Shown: one piece after another, positions 1 through 9,149 of the stretch
Layout of the letters: each line of letters opens with the position of its first letter
Position numbering within the stretch: position 1 is the stretch's first letter
NCBI GenBank assembly: GCA_016712565.1
Contig: JADJQU010000010.1
Location: forward strand, 62,001 to 126,000
DNA: 64,000 nucleotides
Reading direction: 5' to 3'
Origin: Planctomycetota bacterium
Lineage (GTDB): Bacteria; Planctomycetota; UBA1135; GCA-002686595
Made by a program: the position numbers and the translations under genes
Notes under the pieces: model-generated
The model's database searches: none
Told to the model about the DNA's origin: nothing
Seen by the model: only the letters and a program-made list of their open reading frames with translations

Positions 1-2
1 AG

Positions 3-431
3 GCCCTGTTCGCCCGCGACACGGACGACGGCCGGCGCCACGCTCGGCTGCGGCTCCAGGACCTGCCGACCACCGAGCATGCGCTCACACCCGCTGCCCG
101 ATTCGTGGATCCCAGCACCCCAGTCCACCGTCCACAGGGCTTCCTCCCGGTGTACGACACCACCGCCCAGGTGCCCGCCTGGGTGCTGCCGGAGGAAGAG
201 TGCATCCTGTTGCGCGAAGGTCCCCATTGGAAGCCCGCCAGTCCGGCGGCGGGGACGGATCCGCGGGTCGCGACCATGGACTTGGGGCTGTGGCGCGAGG
301 GGCCGCTGCCCGGACGGACCGTGATCCGCATCGTGGGGACGCCGATCTGCCTCGCGGCCGACCTGTTCGGCCTGCCGCGCATCGCGCTGGCGGCCTTCGG
401 ATGGGGCCGGGCGATGCGCAGGATCCACTGA
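3..431 (+). CDS. Hypothetical protein, C-terminal part only (gene runs off the left edge)
   Basis: The frame is open from the first bases of the window to a TGA at 429-431, giving about 142 residues, so the true start lies outside. A GTG at 105 could serve as an internal start, but the frame upstream reads as plausible protein. The piece is mixed polar, with a hydrophobic stretch near the end (around ICLAADLFGLPRIALAAFGW) that could be one membrane segment, and then a short basic tail. I recognise no family. It ends about 60 bases before the yebC-like gene on the same strand, so the two may be co-transcribed. Confidence 0.5.
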   Translation, partial: ALFARDTDDGRRHARLRLQDLPTTEHALTPAARFVDPSTPVHRPQGFLPVYDTTAQVPAWVLPEEECILLREGPHWKPASPAAGTDPRVATMDLGLWREGPLPGRTVIRIVGTPICLAADLFGLPRIALAAFGWGRAMRRIH

Positions 432-492
432 GAGGGGGCTCTCTCCGTGGCTCGAGACCACCGTCCGCGGGCCCGTCGGCTACACTGCGCCC

Positions 493-1206
493 ATGGGTCG
501 ACAATGGCTGCAGAAGAAGCGGGACATCAACGCCAACAAACGCTCGAAGATCACGAGCAAGCTGGTGCGAGAAATCACCATCGCGGCCAAGTTGGGCGCC
601 CCCGATCCCGGCATGAACGCGCGCCTGGCGGTGGCCGTCGAGGCCGCGCGCAAGCAGTCCGTGTCCAACGACGTGATCTCGCGCGCCATCAAGAAGGTGG
701 CGGGCGGCGGTGACGGGGCGGCGGAGCTCGCCCTGGTCACCTACGAGGGCATGTCGCCCCAGGGCGTGCCCGTGATCATCGAGTGCCTGACCGACAACCG
801 CAATCGCACGGCGCCCGACATGCGCGCGCTGTTCCGCGCGGGCCAGCTCGGCGCGAAGGTCATGTTCTTCTTCGACCACGTGGGGATCATCGAGGCGACC
901 CACGCCACGGCGGGGCTCGACCTGGAAACCGTGGCGATCGAGGCGGGCGCCCAGGACTTCGAGGGCACCGAGGAGGGCGGCGGGGACGAGGACGAGGGCA
1001 GCGCGGCCCGCTTCTACACCGATCCCAAGGACCTCGATGCGGCGACGGCGCACCTGCGCGCCAACGGCTGGTCCGTGGTCCAGTCGGAAATGGGCTACCG
1101 GCCGAAGGAGCCCGCCAAGCTCGCCCCGGAGGTTCGTGAAGCCCACGAGGAGTTCCTCGAGACCATCGACGACCACGACGACTGCCACCGCATCTACACG
1201 GCCTGA
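493..1206 (+). CDS. yebC: YebC/PmpR family DNA-binding transcriptional regulator
   Basis: A protein of 237 residues, close to the usual 235-250 for the family. The N-terminus (MGRQWLQKKRDINANKR, then KITSKLVREITIAAKLG) is the basic three-helix start. The SVSNDVISRAIKK and YEGMSPQGVPVIIECLTDN motifs are diagnostic, and the end (DDHDDCHRIYTA) matches the DDVQxVYxN-type terminus. An acidic, glycine-rich insert (EEGGGDEDEG) sits near residue 160. Family members act in the cytoplasm as transcriptional regulators, and some have been linked to translation through proline-rich stretches. The ATG at 493 gives the full family N-terminus, although no strong Shine-Dalgarno is visible. Confidence 0.95.
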   Translation: MGRQWLQKKRDINANKRSKITSKLVREITIAAKLGAPDPGMNARLAVAVEAARKQSVSNDVISRAIKKVAGGGDGAAELALVTYEGMSPQGVPVIIECLTDNRNRTAPDMRALFRAGQLGAKVMFFFDHVGIIEATHATAGLDLETVAIEAGAQDFEGTEEGGGDEDEGSAARFYTDPKDLDAATAHLRANGWSVVQSEMGYRPKEPAKLAPEVREAHEEFLETIDDHDDCHRIYTA

Positions 1207-1301
1207 CGCGACGGACCCGAGCCCCCCCCTCTCCGGCGGCCTAGCGTGCTTCGGCGCTCCTGGGCGCGCCTTCCCACGCTCGCGCGCGCGACGGGAGTTT
1301 C

Positions 1302-1508
1302 TCAGCGCACGGCCAGTGTCCTGATCCAGAAGTACGCCGACAAACTCGGCCCGCCTGCGGCTTCCTGGCGGCGTTGCCGCTTCTCCTTGCGACGGCCGAT
1401 TTCGACCACGCTCAGCTCCCTCTGCATGTTGCGCGAGGCCCTCGGACGGCCGGTGCTACGGTGCTTGCCGCTTCCGCGCGGGCGACCGGGACCACGGCGC
1501 CGGGGCAC
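1302..1508 (-). CDS. Possible small basic protein with AT-hook-like motifs (doubtful)
   Basis: This 68-residue minus-strand frame starts at a GTG and is strongly basic, with two GRPR-type motifs (GPGRPRGSGK and TGRPRAS) resembling AT-hooks. It lies in the 329-base gap between the yebC-like gene and the FG-GAP gene, downstream of the latter on the same strand. No ribosome-binding site is clear, and in GC-rich DNA open frames of this length are common by chance. If it is not a gene, the gap holds nothing I can name. Confidence 0.2.
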   Translation of the reverse strand: MPRRRGPGRPRGSGKHRSTGRPRASRNMQRELSVVEIGRRKEKRQRRQEAAGGPSLSAYFWIRTLAVR

Positions 1509-1535
1509 GGTCCGTCGACGCCCCCAGGCGCCGAA

Positions 1536-3344
1536 TCACGGCAGGAAATCGACCCGGACCGCGCTGGTGAGGTTGGAGCCCTGGCCGCAAGGACCTTGGT
1601 TGTCGCGGAACCACGCCTGGAAATTCCAACTCGAGCCGGGCGTGATCCACCCGGTCGGACCGAACTGCTCGATCGAGCGTTTCGGAATGTTCGCGCCGAG
1701 CTCCAGGATCCCAAACGGAGCGGCCGATTGCCCCGGCTTGAAGCGGTAGATGTTTGCGCCGCCGATGCAAAGCTGGCCGTCACCCAGGGGGCTCATGGCG
1801 GTTCCGCCGCCCATCAGGAAGATCCCGATCGCCTGGGTCGGGAGCCAGGTTGCCTGAAGCCGAAGATCGGACGCCGAAAGGCTGCTCGAGCCCGAGGCGG
1901 AGAGAATGCCGCCCATGCCCCGCGACGTCTTGCACCCGCCGAAGTTGTCGTGGTTGCCGCAAGGTCCCGCCGAAGCGCAGGCACAGAACTGGACCGCTTC
2001 CGGGGCGAGTTCAAAGAGGTATGCCGATCCGGAGTTGCAGCCCGGATTGGTAGGGCAAGCCTCGTCGTCACCCCAGGAGCCGATCAGGGCGTGCCGGCCA
2101 GAAATCGCCACAGATCGGCTGAAACCGTGCCCAACTTTCCCATCGAGGGGGATCATCTTCGATGTCTGCTGCCAGGCGCCATGGACCCTCCTGAAGACGT
2201 AGGCAGAACCCGAGTTGTGGGCCGCATCACCGTCAGACGCGGCCGAGAATACTGCGAGCTCGCTGTCCAATTGCACCGACGCTCCGACGAGGTCCGTTTG
2301 CTGATTGTCCCACGGCCAGAGCTCCTGCGTCTCAACGAACTGTCCTCCCTGCCGAGTGAAGGCATACACGACTCCCGAGAGCTGCGGAGTGTGGTTGTGA
2401 GTCGGAGCTCCAACCAGGATGGAGTCGCCGTTGATCGCAACCGAAAAGCCAAAGAAATTCTGAGGGCCCGGGTCGCTGGCGATTAACTTCTGTGTTTGCA
2501 CCCACGTTCCATTGGCCTGTCGCTCGAAGACGTACGCGGCTCCAGGATTGATGTCTGGGCCCCCATTGTCATGGGAGGGCGCTCCAACGACTAGGCGGTC
2601 ACCGTCGATGGCCACGGCATCCCCAAAGGAGCCGTAGACCTCCGAGTCCGCGGCATACAACTTTGCCACCTCGATCCAGGACCCTCCCTGCAGCTCGAAG
2701 ACGTAGGCGCTGCCGGCCGCGTAGGCCGCTGTGTGGTCGTCCCGTTCACCAATGACCAACCGATCACCACGCAGGGCGGCGCTCCATCCGAAGAACTTTT
2801 GATGGATCGAGGTGAAGTCGCTGGCCAGCAGTTTCTGGGTGTGGACCCAGGTCCCTCCCTGCAGGTGGTAGACGTGCGCCGAGCCGGGAACGTCGTACCC
2901 TCCCTGGGGGCGGTCGAACGGTGTGGTGGCCACCATCCAGTCACCCGATGCCGAGAGGGAATACCCGAGCATGGCACCGAACGCAGGGTCGCTCGCCTTG
3001 AGCTTTTGGGTGTTGACCCAGCCAGCGCCCGTGTCTCGATAGGCGTAGATCGCGCCTGATTGAGCCTGGACATCGTCGTCCTCCTTCGAGACGAAGGCCC
3101 AGCCGGGGATCAGGGCGACGCTGCTGCCAAAATAGTCGTTAGGCTGCATGTCCGGCGCCAGCAGTTTCTGCGTCATGACCTGGGCGCTGGCCGGGAAGGA
3201 AACGGCTGCGCCCACCGCAAGCAGAAGGAGGCTCCTGGCGGACTGGCTGGGCGTGATGGAAGCTCCGATCCAGGAGAGCACTCCTACATCGCCAGGGAGG
3301 TCGCATCGTTGAACACTCTCGGGAGTGACTGCTTGTCGTTTCAT
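1536..3344 (-). CDS. Secreted FG-GAP/integrin-alpha-type beta-propeller protein
   Basis: 602 residues. A hydrophobic signal segment (ARSLLLLAVGAAVSFPASAQ) ends near residue 55, after an unusually long N-terminal region of about 36 residues. Residues 60-430 contain about seven FG-GAP-like units. Each pairs a phrase such as TQKLxASD with one like FGxSVAIxGDxxLVGAP, the pattern of integrin-type propellers, so the mature protein is probably extracellular or periplasmic. The last 150 residues form a cysteine-containing domain (CACASAGPCGN, QLCIGG, CGQGSN) of unknown role. The start is supported by an AGGAGG six bases upstream that overlaps the stop of the preceding gene, so the two are probably translationally coupled. 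No enzymatic motif is visible. Confidence 0.85.
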   Translation of the reverse strand: MKRQAVTPESVQRCDLPGDVGVLSWIGASITPSQSARSLLLLAVGAAVSFPASAQVMTQKLLAPDMQPNDYFGSSVALIPGWAFVSKEDDDVQAQSGAIYAYRDTGAGWVNTQKLKASDPAFGAMLGYSLSASGDWMVATTPFDRPQGGYDVPGSAHVYHLQGGTWVHTQKLLASDFTSIHQKFFGWSAALRGDRLVIGERDDHTAAYAAGSAYVFELQGGSWIEVAKLYAADSEVYGSFGDAVAIDGDRLVVGAPSHDNGGPDINPGAAYVFERQANGTWVQTQKLIASDPGPQNFFGFSVAINGDSILVGAPTHNHTPQLSGVVYAFTRQGGQFVETQELWPWDNQQTDLVGASVQLDSELAVFSAASDGDAAHNSGSAYVFRRVHGAWQQTSKMIPLDGKVGHGFSRSVAISGRHALIGSWGDDEACPTNPGCNSGSAYLFELAPEAVQFCACASAGPCGNHDNFGGCKTSRGMGGILSASGSSSLSASDLRLQATWLPTQAIGIFLMGGGTAMSPLGDGQLCIGGANIYRFKPGQSAAPFGILELGANIPKRSIEQFGPTGWITPGSSWNFQAWFRDNQGPCGQGSNLTSAVRVDFLP

Positions 3345-3349
3345 TTCTG

Positions 3350-3355
3350 CCTCCT
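3350..3355 (-). promoter_or_regulatory. Strong Shine-Dalgarno (AGGAGG) overlapping the upstream stop codon
   Basis: The minus strand reads AGGAGG five bases before the ATG at 3344, and the motif shares bases with the TAG stop (3354-3356) of the upstream BNR-type gene. This fixes the start of the FG-GAP gene and suggests coupled translation of the pair. Confidence 0.7.
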
Positions 3356-5738
3356 ACTGGACTCTCACGATGCACTGCTGACCGTGGCGCATCCCCGCAA
3401 GGTAGCCGACGTCGACTGACGCGGTGGGCACGAAGGACATGCCCCCCACGTGTGCATCCGTCTGGCTCTTGACTTCGATCCAGGTTCCGGAGGGGCGCTT
3501 CCAGGCACGCCCGCACATGCCGGCGACCCACACAGTTCCTCCAGGGGAGACCTCGACTTCATTCAAGATCTGAGCGGTCAGGTCCTCACCGGCCCGGCAG
3601 AGTTGGAAGCCGCCCGAGGGTGGTGCCACCTCGGTGAATGCGCCGAAGGTGCCACCCGCGAATACCGAGGTGAGGACCACGCCCTCGAGCACGCCCCCGA
3701 CGTCCTTTTCGCCTACTGCCCACGCGACCGTGCCGGCGATGTCGACATCCGTCAGCTTGCGAACCACGACGTTCGGATCCAGGGGGATCGTCGACCAGGA
3801 CACGACGCCGTTGACCTCACGGTATTGGTACACGGCCCCGCTTTCCGGCCCACTGGGCGACGGAATGGGGCGACGGCCAACCAGGAGCCCCGTCGCGGGG
3901 TCCTTGAAGGAGACCCCCTCGATGTTGAAGAGCTCAATGAAGGCAAAGGGCTCAGAATCCACCAAGGTCGACGTGGGTGGGGAGAGGTTCCATTGTGCCC
4001 CTCCGTCCGTCGAGTGCAGGACCATGCCGCCTTGGCCGACGGCCCAAAAGTTGTCTCCAGTGGCGGTCAGGCCCGACCACTCGACCTCGTTCAGTCGCTT
4101 GCCATCGATGAGGTTGGGGTCGCCGGTGATGGTGATGTTCTCCACCCAGGGGAAACCTCCGCTAGCCGTACGTCGGATCTTGGGCTGGGTCGTAGTGCTC
4201 CCGCTCGGAAGGAATGGATCCCCAACGGCGACACCAAACAACCCGGTCGGATCGAAACTGATCGCGTGCAGGGTCGGCTGCTGAACACTGGGCTGAGGGG
4301 CTTGATCATTCCAAGTGAAGCCGCCATCTGTCGATCGGGCGATGCGCGAGTGCTGCCCAACGTGCCAACCTTTGGACTCATCGGCAAAATAGACGTCCTT
4401 GATCCGATGGGGTTCTCCGACGATCGGGGCTGGGCCCTGAGCGGTCGGTCGCAGACCCGGGAAGTAGGTGTGCCCACCGTCAGTCGACTCGCGGAGAAGC
4501 CCGCCCATCCCTGTTGCGATGGCGATCGTCTGACCCGTGGCATTGGGGCCGGCCAGGGCCGCTCCGAGAAGCGGGAACTTCACCGAGCCCTGAGGCGTGG
4601 GAACCAAGGTCGTGAAGACGGAGCGGTCGAGCCACACGCCCGTCGCTGGATCGCGCACGAGCTGCTGACCGTTGTACCCGACCGCGATCGCGGAGTTGTC
4701 GCTCGACTGGATCGCCAGACCGTAGAGCGTCTTGAAGGACTGGAGTCGATAGGTGTTGGCGGGCGGATTGTAGCCCGGGCTGCTGGAGCAAGTTGCGTTG
4801 CAGCCTGGGCCCGAGCATGTGCACTCGTGGTACTCCTTGCACCAGGTCACGCCGTCATCGATGGAAGAGAGAACCAGTCCGCACTGGACACCTCTCCCGC
4901 CCGCCAAGAGCGCCAACTTCTGGGTGGGATGCCGGCTGATTTCCACGTCCCACGGTTCGAAGTCCGTGGTGAAGCTGGCTTCACAGCCGGTGAGCGCAAT
5001 GCACGGGTAGTTCCCTGGGTTGCCAATGAGGTCGCGCAGGTAAAAGACTCGCTGCCAGACCTGCAACATGGGGTCCGTGCTTCTGAAGACATGCCCGGGC
5101 TGAATCACAGCCAATCCCATCCGGCCGCCCGGGTCGGTGGCTGTGGGCGGGCGCTCGACAATGTCGAGCGAATACCCCTCGTCGGTATGGCCCGGAAACC
5201 AGGGCTGGCCATTCTCGTTCAGCATGGCCACCGAAGTCCAAGTCGTGCCGCCGTCGCCTGAGTAGAGGACCTCCATCCTCTTGCCAATCGCCCAACCGTC
5301 CAGCGGGTTCAGGAAATGCACGTCATAGAGCTCGTCGTATACATTGGGGGCCAGGGCCACTTGTGCGCTGACGCTCCAGGTCACGCCCCCGTTCGTCGTA
5401 TTCAGGACCCAGCCGTTGTTCCCGACCGCCCAACCGTATTGCTGGTTAGGCCCCAGCGGGAGGAAGTGAATGCGGTGCAGCGTGTCCTTGACCTCGGGCG
5501 GCGTCGTTTGGAACGACCAGACACCGTTCGAGGGGTTCCGGTATCGAATGCGCCCCCCATCCTCGGCCGTCCACGCCTCGAAGGTCCCCGAAGTAGTTTC
5601 GCGGACGAAGGGGTCGAATACGTATCCGCCCCAACGGTGCTCCGGAGCCTGAGGAGCTGCTGCAGCGCCGACCACAACGAGCCACTCGACGAGCAAGATG
5701 GCGGCGAAGGCGACGCGGAAAAAAGACCGGATCTGCAT
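3354..5738 (-). CDS. Secreted BNR/Ycf48-like beta-propeller protein
   Basis: 794 residues from the ATG at 5738, chosen because it begins a clean signal peptide (MQIRSFFRVAFAAILLVEWL, then AAAAP). The frame stays open upstream but that part looks non-coding. The body is made of sialidase/photosystem II assembly factor-type repeats such as GWAVGNNGWVLNTTNGGVTW, FRSTDPM, IARSTDGGFTWN and VLHSTDGGAQWN, each ending with an Asp-box-like S/T-x-D/N-G-G-x-T/Q-W. A cysteine-rich loop (CxCSGPGCNATCSSS) lies near residue 315. The role is probably extracellular binding or a structural one; no catalytic residues were recognised. It is upstream of and probably co-expressed with the FG-GAP protein. Confidence 0.85.
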   Translation of the reverse strand: MQIRSFFRVAFAAILLVEWLVVVGAAAAPQAPEHRWGGYVFDPFVRETTSGTFEAWTAEDGGRIRYRNPSNGVWSFQTTPPEVKDTLHRIHFLPLGPNQQYGWAVGNNGWVLNTTNGGVTWSVSAQVALAPNVYDELYDVHFLNPLDGWAIGKRMEVLYSGDGGTTWTSVAMLNENGQPWFPGHTDEGYSLDIVERPPTATDPGGRMGLAVIQPGHVFRSTDPMLQVWQRVFYLRDLIGNPGNYPCIALTGCEASFTTDFEPWDVEISRHPTQKLALLAGGRGVQCGLVLSSIDDGVTWCKEYHECTCSGPGCNATCSSSPGYNPPANTYRLQSFKTLYGLAIQSSDNSAIAVGYNGQQLVRDPATGVWLDRSVFTTLVPTPQGSVKFPLLGAALAGPNATGQTIAIATGMGGLLRESTDGGHTYFPGLRPTAQGPAPIVGEPHRIKDVYFADESKGWHVGQHSRIARSTDGGFTWNDQAPQPSVQQPTLHAISFDPTGLFGVAVGDPFLPSGSTTTQPKIRRTASGGFPWVENITITGDPNLIDGKRLNEVEWSGLTATGDNFWAVGQGGMVLHSTDGGAQWNLSPPTSTLVDSEPFAFIELFNIEGVSFKDPATGLLVGRRPIPSPSGPESGAVYQYREVNGVVSWSTIPLDPNVVVRKLTDVDIAGTVAWAVGEKDVGGVLEGVVLTSVFAGGTFGAFTEVAPPSGGFQLCRAGEDLTAQILNEVEVSPGGTVWVAGMCGRAWKRPSGTWIEVKSQTDAHVGGMSFVPTASVDVGYLAGMRHGQQCIVRVQ

Positions 5739-6641
5739 GAGAAATCTGCTTTCGGTTTCCCGGGAAAAGACAACCAACAGCACTCCGGTCTCCAGTGTGC
5801 AACCGCCCTTGTCGGTGGCCGAGGCTTGCCAACGACATTGCAGGGGCGGGGCGCGCACCGTGGCCGATGCCCCAACGCTACTCCCCCCAGGCTGAATGCA
5901 CCAGCCATGGAATCCGTCACGCGTAAGCCCGTGCGAGGCACGCCAGGCTGGTAGTGCCAGCGGAGCTCGCAAAGTACTGCCTGGCAATCATTTACGCCAC
6001 TGGCCCGAAACAGGAAGGTCGGCTGGCTGTGAGATTCCAGGTGAACCAAGTTTCGAGGGACGGCAGCTCCCACGCAGTTAGGGGACGTCAGTCGTTACGC
6101 ACCTGGGTTTCTGGTTGTTGGATGCCTGGGGTCGGAGGGTAGGTGGGGCGAGGGGGGCGAGGGGGGCGAGGGGGCGAAGCCCCCTTTCCTGGAGCGGGGT
6201 CGCCGTGGCGATCCCGCCGCGCACGGCCAGAGTGACTCGCAGTGCACCATGCAATCTCTGTGCACCGGTCGCAGCAGGGCTACGTCGAAGGGTTCTGGAG
6301 GCAAGGGCCGCGAGAATTCGCGCTGTGCATCCCAGCCCGCGCGCACCGGCCCGCCTGTGGCAGGGAAGATCGTGCGCTCGCCCCGGCGGGCGATGCGCTC
6401 GCCGCACTTCTCCTGCAGGTCCTCGAGTCCTTCGAAGCGCGTGCCGAGCGGCGCCGCTCCCCGGGTCGGCTACCGGCCTGCCCGTAAAGGCCCGCGGGAT
6501 CCCCGGGCCGCGGCTCCACGGATTCCCGAGCTTGAAAAGGAACTCCGCACCTCGCGGCAGACTCGACCGGGACTCCGGCCGGCGGGAACGGCCCCGGCGG
6601 GAGGGTGGCCCCGGCCCACGGGGAAGTTCTACGATCCCGTC
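5739..6641. other. Divergent intergenic region, no supported gene
   Basis: About 900 bases separate the divergent BNR gene and the DUF4003-like gene. The long frames crossing it have arginine/proline-rich compositions typical of GC-rich non-coding DNA. It must hold the promoters for both directions, but I cannot point to convincing -35/-10 elements. The only structure seen is the G-rich repeat and hairpin at 6142-6187. Confidence 0.5.
6142..6187 (+). repeat. Short G-rich tandem repeat ending in a GC hairpin with T-run
   Basis: About three copies of a nine-base unit (aggggggcg, 6151-6176, the last one base shorter) run into the hairpin GGGGGC-gaa-GCCCCC at 6170-6184, followed by TTT. A similar hairpin with five Ts occurs at 9305-9324. 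It resembles a terminator in form, but no plus-strand gene ends just upstream. Confidence 0.5.
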
Positions 6642-7637
6642 ATGAACCCTGCTCCTGATGGGCCCTTGGTCCTCCCGGCGCGTCCCCTGGACCGCTTCTG
6701 CGATCTCTACGAGGCGCTGCTCGCCGATCGGCCCTGGTGGCGGGGCCGCGAGATGCTGCGCTACTGCGCCCTGGCCCTGGTGACGATTCCCGGGGAGCCT
6801 CGGGAGATCGCGCTGCGGCTCGACCAGTTGACCGAGGAGCTCTCGGCCTCCACGCCCTGGTACAAGCGCTCGTCCGTGGGGACGATGCTCGCGGCGGAAC
6901 TGTTGCGCAATGGGAGCAGCGCGCGGGAATTTCTGGCCGAGGTGGAGCGCGCGGCGGGACTGTTCCGGGCCCACTGGCGTTTCTCCGGCAGCACCTTCGA
7001 AGCCCTGGCGATCGAGGTCCTGCGCCGGAAAGCCCCGAACGGTCACGTGAGCGCGTCCCAGGTGGACCGCCTGGCCGCGATCTGGAAGGAGCTGAAGAGC
7101 TCCCACCCGGTCCTGACCTCGCGCTCCGATTGGCCCCTGTGCGCCCTGCTCTCTCGCACCGAGGCCGCGCCCAGCGCCATCGGGGAGCGCGTCGAGGCGC
7201 TGTACCAGACCCTCCACCGCCAGGGTGCCTCCCGGGGCGATCCCCTGCAAACCGCGGCGCAGATCCTGTATTTCCACGCCGACTCCACCGATTCGGTGGC
7301 CGCCAGGTTCCAGGCCCTGTACGCGGGGTTCAAGGCCTCGGGGATGTGGATGGGCAGCCACGACTACGAAGAGCTCGCGCTGCTTTCCTTCGCGCCCCAG
7401 GCCCCCGCGGAAGTCCTCGAGACCACGCTGCGGCACCGGGAGCGCATACGGGCCCTGCCCTCCGCGCCCGACAAGCAGACCTCCTTCACGTTGGCTTGCG
7501 GCACGGCGCTTCTGGAACTCTCCCGCGACGGCGCCAGGTTGTCGATGCTCTCGGAGGCCCAACTCCTGGTGAACATCCAGGCGATCCTCGCCGCCCAACA
7601 GGCCGCCGCGGTGGCGGCGAGTTCCGCGGCGAGCTGA
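6642..7637 (+). CDS. DUF4003-like helical protein of unknown function
   Basis: 331 residues from the ATG at 6642; the longer open frame upstream is arginine/proline-rich and unlikely to be coding. The protein is mostly helical and soluble, with no signal peptide. Phrases such as WWRGREMLRYCALAL, ERVEALYQTLHRQG and SRGDPLQTAAQILYF resemble the DUF4003 family, which is mostly known from Firmicutes, so this assignment is tentative. The C-terminus is alanine-rich. Its stop is three bases from the stop of the convergent membrane-protein gene. Confidence 0.7.
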   Translation: MNPAPDGPLVLPARPLDRFCDLYEALLADRPWWRGREMLRYCALALVTIPGEPREIALRLDQLTEELSASTPWYKRSSVGTMLAAELLRNGSSAREFLAEVERAAGLFRAHWRFSGSTFEALAIEVLRRKAPNGHVSASQVDRLAAIWKELKSSHPVLTSRSDWPLCALLSRTEAAPSAIGERVEALYQTLHRQGASRGDPLQTAAQILYFHADSTDSVAARFQALYAGFKASGMWMGSHDYEELALLSFAPQAPAEVLETTLRHRERIRALPSAPDKQTSFTLACGTALLELSRDGARLSMLSEAQLLVNIQAILAAQQAAAVAASSAAS

Positions 7638-7640
7638 CCC

Positions 7641-8507
7641 TCACTCGCCGTCTTCGCGGGCTGAAACCCTCAGGTCCGCATCCACGGTCTCGACCCAGTT
7701 CTGCAGGAAGAAGCGCCGCCCGGGCTCCAGGATGCCCGTGGCCGGCCCCACCAGGGGCCGCAGGACCGTGGCCATCTGCAGGCCGGTGACGACGAAGATC
7801 AGGAGCCAGACCGCGGCCCAGTTGCTGCTGCGGGCGCGCCAGTGCCGCAGCCCCCGGGTCAGGACCCGGGCGGCGGCGACGATCGACATCAGCCAGGCCG
7901 CGAGGTGCACGAAGCCCGTGAAGGCCACCATGTTCGACGATTGGCTGAAGACCCAGGCGATGGGCGCGGCGCCGGCCAGGAAGACCGCGCCGAGCGCCAG
8001 CACGGCCGCCAGCATGCCGGCAACCTGGGAAGGGCCGGCATGGGCGCCGCTCAGACAGACCAGGATGTAGAGACTGGGGAAACAGATCACGGCGCAGCAG
8101 GCGAGCCCCAGGAGCAGCTTGAGCGGCACGGCCCACCACTGCATTCCGCCGGCGAAGCTGCCCATGACCAGGCCGTAGACCAGATGGCCGCCCAGGGCGA
8201 GCAGCACCAGGAAACCGAAGCAGCGCGCGGCCCCGGCCCCGTCGAAGCGCCGCAGGAGCCCCGTGGGGTCCCGCAGCAGCGGGTCGAGCACGGCATCCGG
8301 GGACATGGGCCGCGGGGGTGCGTCCCCTGGAGGCGGCGCAGGCCTGGGGAGTGCTCCCCTGGCCGACTCTCCCTGGGCCGGCGGGGGCCCCGGGGGTCCC
8401 TGAAGCATCGGGGGCATGGGGGGCATGGGGGGCACGGGAGGCACGGGGCCAGGAGATCCGGAGGCAGGGGGCGTGGACCCAGGCGTGGGCGGTTCGAGGT
8501 TGCTCAT
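7641..8507 (-). CDS. Multi-pass membrane protein with proline-rich N-terminal tail
   Basis: 288 residues. The first 70 are a proline/glycine-rich cytoplasmic tail with a PPMPPMPPM repeat, encoded by a short GC tandem repeat near 8415-8445. Then come about five membrane segments (from FGFLVLLALGGHLVYGLVMG to WAAVWLLIFVVTGLQMATVL). The core resembles Yip1-type integral membrane domains. It is a diverged paralogue of the protein encoded 12 bases upstream: YGLVMGSFAGG aligns with YGASIGAWRAA, and SSNMVAFTGFVHLAAW with SSHNLLGFAHVGAVA. The pair probably forms one operon and perhaps one membrane complex. Function unknown. Confidence 0.75.
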   Translation of the reverse strand: MSNLEPPTPGSTPPASGSPGPVPPVPPMPPMPPMLQGPPGPPPAQGESARGALPRPAPPPGDAPPRPMSPDAVLDPLLRDPTGLLRRFDGAGAARCFGFLVLLALGGHLVYGLVMGSFAGGMQWWAVPLKLLLGLACCAVICFPSLYILVCLSGAHAGPSQVAGMLAAVLALGAVFLAGAAPIAWVFSQSSNMVAFTGFVHLAAWLMSIVAAARVLTRGLRHWRARSSNWAAVWLLIFVVTGLQMATVLRPLVGPATGILEPGRRFFLQNWVETVDADLRVSAREDGE

Positions 8508-8519
8508 GCTGCGGACTCC

Positions 8520-9149
8520 TCAGAGTGTGCGGCCGCGGGGCCGGGCCATCCGGATCAGGGATTCGTAGAACGTGCCGTCGAAGGGGTCCTCCCGCAGGAA
8601 CTCGACCTCGAGGCCCGGCGAGCCGAACCAGGGCCGAAGGTTCCAGGAAATCTGGGCGCCCACGATCAGGTGCACCGCGAGCCAGACGGCGGCGAGGCCC
8701 CCCGCGGCGGGTGTGCGCGGGCAGAGCTCCGCGAGCCAGCGCCGTTGGCGCCACAGGGCCAGACTGCCCGCGGCGGCCACGGCTCCCACGTGGGCGAACC
8801 CCAGCAGGTTGTGGCTGGACCAGGCCGCCGGCGACCAGGGCCCCGGCAGTGTGCGGTCGAAGAAGAGCAGCACGGGAGCCAGGGCGGCCAGCACCACGGA
8901 GGCGAAGGCGAAGGCGAGCAGCACGGCGCGCAGACACTCGCCCGGGTTCAAGTCGAGGCCGAGTCGCCGGGCCCACAGGGCATTCAGCAGCGTGCAGACC
9001 AGGGCGGTCGAAAGCAGCAGCAGGGGCAGCTTGAGGGCGCAGTAGCAAGCCTGCTCCGCCGCGCGCCAGGCGCCGATGGACGCGCCGTAGAACCCGCCGC
9101 ACAGGACGATGGCGGCCAGGGAGCGCCCGAGGACCGGCCCACTTCCCAC
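8520..9149 (-). CDS. Multi-pass membrane protein, paralogue of its neighbour; N-terminus possibly cut by a frame break
   Basis: 209 residues from a GTG at 9149, with about five membrane segments (e.g. LKLPLLLLSTALVCTLLNALW and LAFAFASVVLAALAPVLLFF). A stop (TGA, 9204-9206) limits this frame upstream. In the neighbouring frame an ATG at 9259 begins MISLLVALLRGVEGASRDEI, which resembles the LDPLLRDPTGLLRRFDG stretch just before the first membrane helix of the paralogue. The native protein may therefore start at 9259, with a 1-2 base indel in the G/C runs between about 9150 and 9203. Function unknown. Confidence 0.65.
   Translation of the reverse strand: MGSGPVLGRSLAAIVLCGGFYGASIGAWRAAEQACYCALKLPLLLLSTALVCTLLNALWARRLGLDLNPGECLRAVLLAFAFASVVLAALAPVLLFFDRTLPGPWSPAAWSSHNLLGFAHVGAVAAAGSLALWRQRRWLAELCPRTPAAGGLAAVWLAVHLIVGAQISWNLRPWFGSPGLEVEFLREDPFDGTFYESLIRMARPRGRTL

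Noticed and set aside
8415..8445. Tandem repeat in the membrane-protein gene as a possible CRISPR or regulatory array
   Set aside because: It simply encodes Pro-Pro-Met repeats in frame and has no spacers.
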